From Liolophura sinensis (Eukaryota; Mollusca; Polyplacophora; Chitonida; Chitonidae), in NCBI RefSeq assembly GCF_032854445.1, contig NC_088305.1:18835717-18899716 (forward strand): a stretch of DNA of 64,000 nt. The letters are read 5' to 3'. The notes below the pieces were generated by a model, which made no database searches, had not been told where the DNA came from, and worked only from the letters and a program-made list of their open reading frames with translations. Numbering within the stretch: position 1 is the first letter of the stretch; each line of letters begins with the position of its first letter. This document shows, in pieces, positions 61,176 through 64,000 of the stretch. The position numbers and the translations under genes were made by a program.

Positions 61176-62458
61176 GCGTAAGAGAGGTATAACCTCTCTT
61201 AAATCTGTAAGACTTTTTATGTCTAGTCATTCTTGTGTTATAGAAGAATTATATGACAAGTTTAAATTTCCATGGACATAATAAAGGTATCACAAGAAGC
61301 TTTGGTTTAAAATACATATAGACAGTTTTGCATATGTATATACACAGCCTATAAACAGCCTATTTTATACCGTGCGTTTTCATTACAGACATTAAAACAT
61401 TCTGTTTTCAATATTCACAATGTCCTTACAGACAAATCTCTCAACAAATCGACCACAACACACTGAAACCTTAACTGTGCTATATATTACCGCCAACGTG
61501 AATGCGTGTCCATTGTGGTTTGAAGTCTACTGTAGTTTTAAAGAGCTCAAGCCTAAATCAACTTATGATGAGCGTAATATATTATTAAAATTACTTTACT
61601 GGGTGGCAGCGACCACATCAAGATTAATGTCGATTTATCCTTGAATAAGGTGGGGTATAAAAATAAAAAATAAAAACAGGGGTTTGACAGAGACAGATTA
61701 ACACGTATCTCATTTACACGGTTATCAAAAGTTCCTAATACCCAATTTAATCCCACTTCTTGTGTGAGCGCATGTTATAGACGTCATTGTCGATAATGGT
61801 GTGGGAACTTTCCTAAACTGGGATTTGTCGCGATCTTTTTTATGTTTTCCAATACCTATTGAGAAACCCTAACCACTCACTCATTCACTCCAAATCTAGT
61901 TGAGACAAAGGGGATCGACTTAATCTGTCAACGGAAGAGCCTGAACTTTCTTTTGCTGACGACAGCTCATCTTGCCGACTCCAAATAGTAAACCAACGAG
62001 ATCTGAAAGTTTATTGACGCCACCGTTTTTGACAATGAAGCGAAGATAATTTGCTAACGGTAATGACACCTTCTTAAACGGGTTATCGGTTATTACTGCA
62101 ATGTCAGTTACGCAGTTTACCTCCGCGATGTGATTTCGTCAGCGTAGATAAGGATAGTGAGCGTCTTCTGTGGTAACAGCTGGCTTACTGTCTCTTCTGT
62201 GAATGCATGTATGTCTTGTAAGTAAGAACGATCAATATTTTGCCGCTTACATTTTGCATTGTAGAGGTTTTCAGCTCCAGTGGGTATAACCCACACGATG
62301 ATACTGTCGGTATAAATGACCAAGACAAAAATGTTGAAACAAGCGTGCAAACAATCAAATGTTATTGAGGACGTGGACTCCGGGAAAGCACAGTGAAACT
62401 TTCCATAGCAATAGATTTATATTAAGTCTTAATTTGATGTTTTTGCTTTCGAATGAGT

Positions 62459-62682
62459 TTTTTTTATTTATTTATTTATTTATTTATTTATTTGATTGGT
62501 TTTTTTACGCCGTACTCAAGAATATTTCACTTATACAACGGCGGCCAGCATTATGGTGGGAGGAACCCGGGCAGAGCCCGGGGGAAACCCACGATCATCG
62601 GCAGGTTGCTGCAGACCTCCGACTTACGGCCGGATATGAAGCCAGCATGAGCTTGACTTGAACTCACAGCGACCGCATAAAT
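62459..62682 (-). mobile_element. SINE, family 1, lacking the A-box end
   Basis: A long TTTA tail (62460-62493) is followed by the inverted 3' domain, CGGCGGCCAGCATTATGGTG, and the segment ending ACTTGAACTCACAGCGACCG. It is well preserved and probably young. Confidence 0.92.
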
Positions 62683-62850
62683 GTATACATAGTAGCAACT
62701 TACACGTTCCTTAGCACAATGGCTTGAGCAGAATTAGGAGGGAAACGCAGTGATGTTAAATGTATTTTATTCGAAGTCACTGGTCTAGAATTACTCAAAA
62801 TGCTGTGCTGTCCTCATATTTAACATACAATCACATTAAACCAATGTAAA

Positions 62851-63060
62851 GGAACCAGGTCTCGGGAATCCAGGAGTAGGGACCAGGCCTCGGGGATGCT
62901 TAGTCCACCATCAGAGACCAGACCGATGCGATGCTTAGTCCACCATCAGGGACCAGATCTGGCGGATGCTTAGTCCAGCAGCAGGGACCAGATCTCGGGG
63001 ATGCTTAGTCCACCAGCAGGGATCAGGTCTGGGGATGCTTAGTCCACCAGCAGTATCCTG
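62851..63060 (-). repeat. 35-bp minisatellite, second locus, about six copies, inverted
   Basis: On the - strand the units read CTGGTGGACTAAGCATCCCC, GAGATCTGGTCCCTG. The variant AAGCATCGCATCGGTCTGG, also found at 45.33 kb in the large array, is present. Confidence 0.94.
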
Positions 63061-63214
63061 ATTTATGCAGGAATACTAAATAATTAAAGACCTAGAGCAT
63101 AGAAAGTAAGCCTACCAAGCGCTTTGCTATGAAAGCGTGACTGAGATATATCTATATTATTGTATTCTATTTGGAGATTATCTATGGACTACGAGTTTGA
63201 AATGTGAACTGGAT

Positions 63215-63694
63215 GTCATGCCTAGAATATCGACCGTCTTCCGCGTATCACTGAGTATTGATGAGACTGCTTCTCTCACAAATGTTACTACAGATCGGGT
63301 GGGCATAAAAAATGGGCCGTATTTTGACACTCAATATCTCCAAAATCCTCTTACGTCAGCTTCTAAAAATTTACTCATTCAAAAGCCTTATGTCCTAAGT
63401 ATACAGATCAAATTTCAATTTCATCCTTTAAGATGGCTGTTCATGGGACCAAAATCAAAAGTCAAAAACGCATGTTCCAGACATTTCGAAATGATGTTCT
63501 ATCTTGTTTTACTTAAAAAGGCGATCAGTTCTTTGTCTGCCGCAGAGAAAACCATCTTGATTCAGCAAAACTTGTGCTTATCTGGCAGAAGGGTTTCTTT
63601 GACACTAGAGCTAGACAATTTTTCCAGACGACACTTGATTGACGCGTGTCACACAGGTGCAGCACGCGCTCTACTCATGACATCTGACAGGTGA
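63215..63694 (+). CDS. Unassigned reading frame of 160 codons
   Basis: From an ATG at 63215 the frame runs 159 residues to TGA, and it is open upstream to 63137. It is not repetitive, has no signal peptide, membrane segment or motif I recognise, and no neighbour with similar features. It starts MPRISTVFRVSLSIDETASL and ends ALLMTSDR. Its length is above what this AT-rich sequence usually gives by chance, but nothing else supports it; decayed transposon sequence is an alternative. Confidence 0.2.
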   Translation, partial: VMPRISTVFRVSLSIDETASLTNVTTDRVGIKNGPYFDTQYLQNPLTSASKNLLIQKPYVLSIQIKFQFHPLRWLFMGPKSKVKNACSRHFEMMFYLVLLKKAISSLSAAEKTILIQQNLCLSGRRVSLTLELDNFSRRHLIDACHTGAARALLMTSDR

Positions 63695-64000
63695 TGCAAT
63701 GTGGGTCACTACAACGTGCGTTCTTGAGGCTATGTTTTCATTTTAACCCTGTGTACAGACTACTCAAGCCATGACCTTGAAAATTGGTCAGTATATTAAC
63801 AAAATCATGCGATATAAATGCCTAATGATTGAAGGGGTTTGAACAAAGGATAATGGAGCAATGCAGCATCAAAGTACTGTCCATTTTTTATGCCCACCAA
63901 ATATATGGTGATTATACATTTGGAAAGCTTCATTATAGTTTTCCAGTGGCATTGGACTTAACGCTGAGATTCCCTCAATCTGTTATCCCTTCTCGTAAAA

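Overview
This is animal nuclear DNA, AT-rich and mostly non-coding. It carries spliced exons, many short retroposons and an unusually dense set of tandem arrays. The tRNA-derived SINEs, with a conserved 3' end and (AAATA)n or (CACT)n tails, look lophotrochozoan, most likely mollusc. That is recognition from memory; a brachiopod or other lophotrochozoan is not excluded.

The only gene I can name with confidence is the 3' part of MLH1, the MutL homologue of mismatch repair. Four exons equivalent to human exons 16-19 lie on the + strand at 13817-13981, 17354-17447, 20279-20377 and 26337-26501. The last ends in the MLH1-specific C-terminus FERC and a stop, and a candidate AATAAA lies about 540 bp further on. 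All splice junctions are phase 0. Exon 17 carries one extra base (a GGG run where GG is expected), which shifts the frame. A 5'-truncated SINE with a 14-bp target duplication sits directly in the 3' splice site of the same exon. Exon 15 and earlier were not found in the 13.8 kb upstream, which holds a 2-kb array of a 41-bp unit, a (CATA)n block split by a SINE, and several SINEs.

From about 27 kb to the end I recognise no gene. This part holds SINEs of several families, three palindromic or inverted-repeat MITE-like elements, and tandem arrays with units of 12, 20-26, 35, 48, 57-61 and 62 bp. The 48-bp array (52.7-55.2 kb) stays open for hundreds of codons in three frames because its unit is a multiple of three without stops. 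The 35-bp array at 44-45.5 kb recurs in inverted orientation at 62.9 kb with shared variant units. A GC-rich patch at 59.6-60.9 kb may hold a broken or unannotated gene on the - strand, and one 160-codon reading frame at 63.2 kb stays unassigned.

The strongest observations are the SINE in the MLH1 exon 17 acceptor together with the frameshift, inverted SINE copies flanking exon 16, and three SINE families with unrelated heads but a common 42-bp 3' domain.
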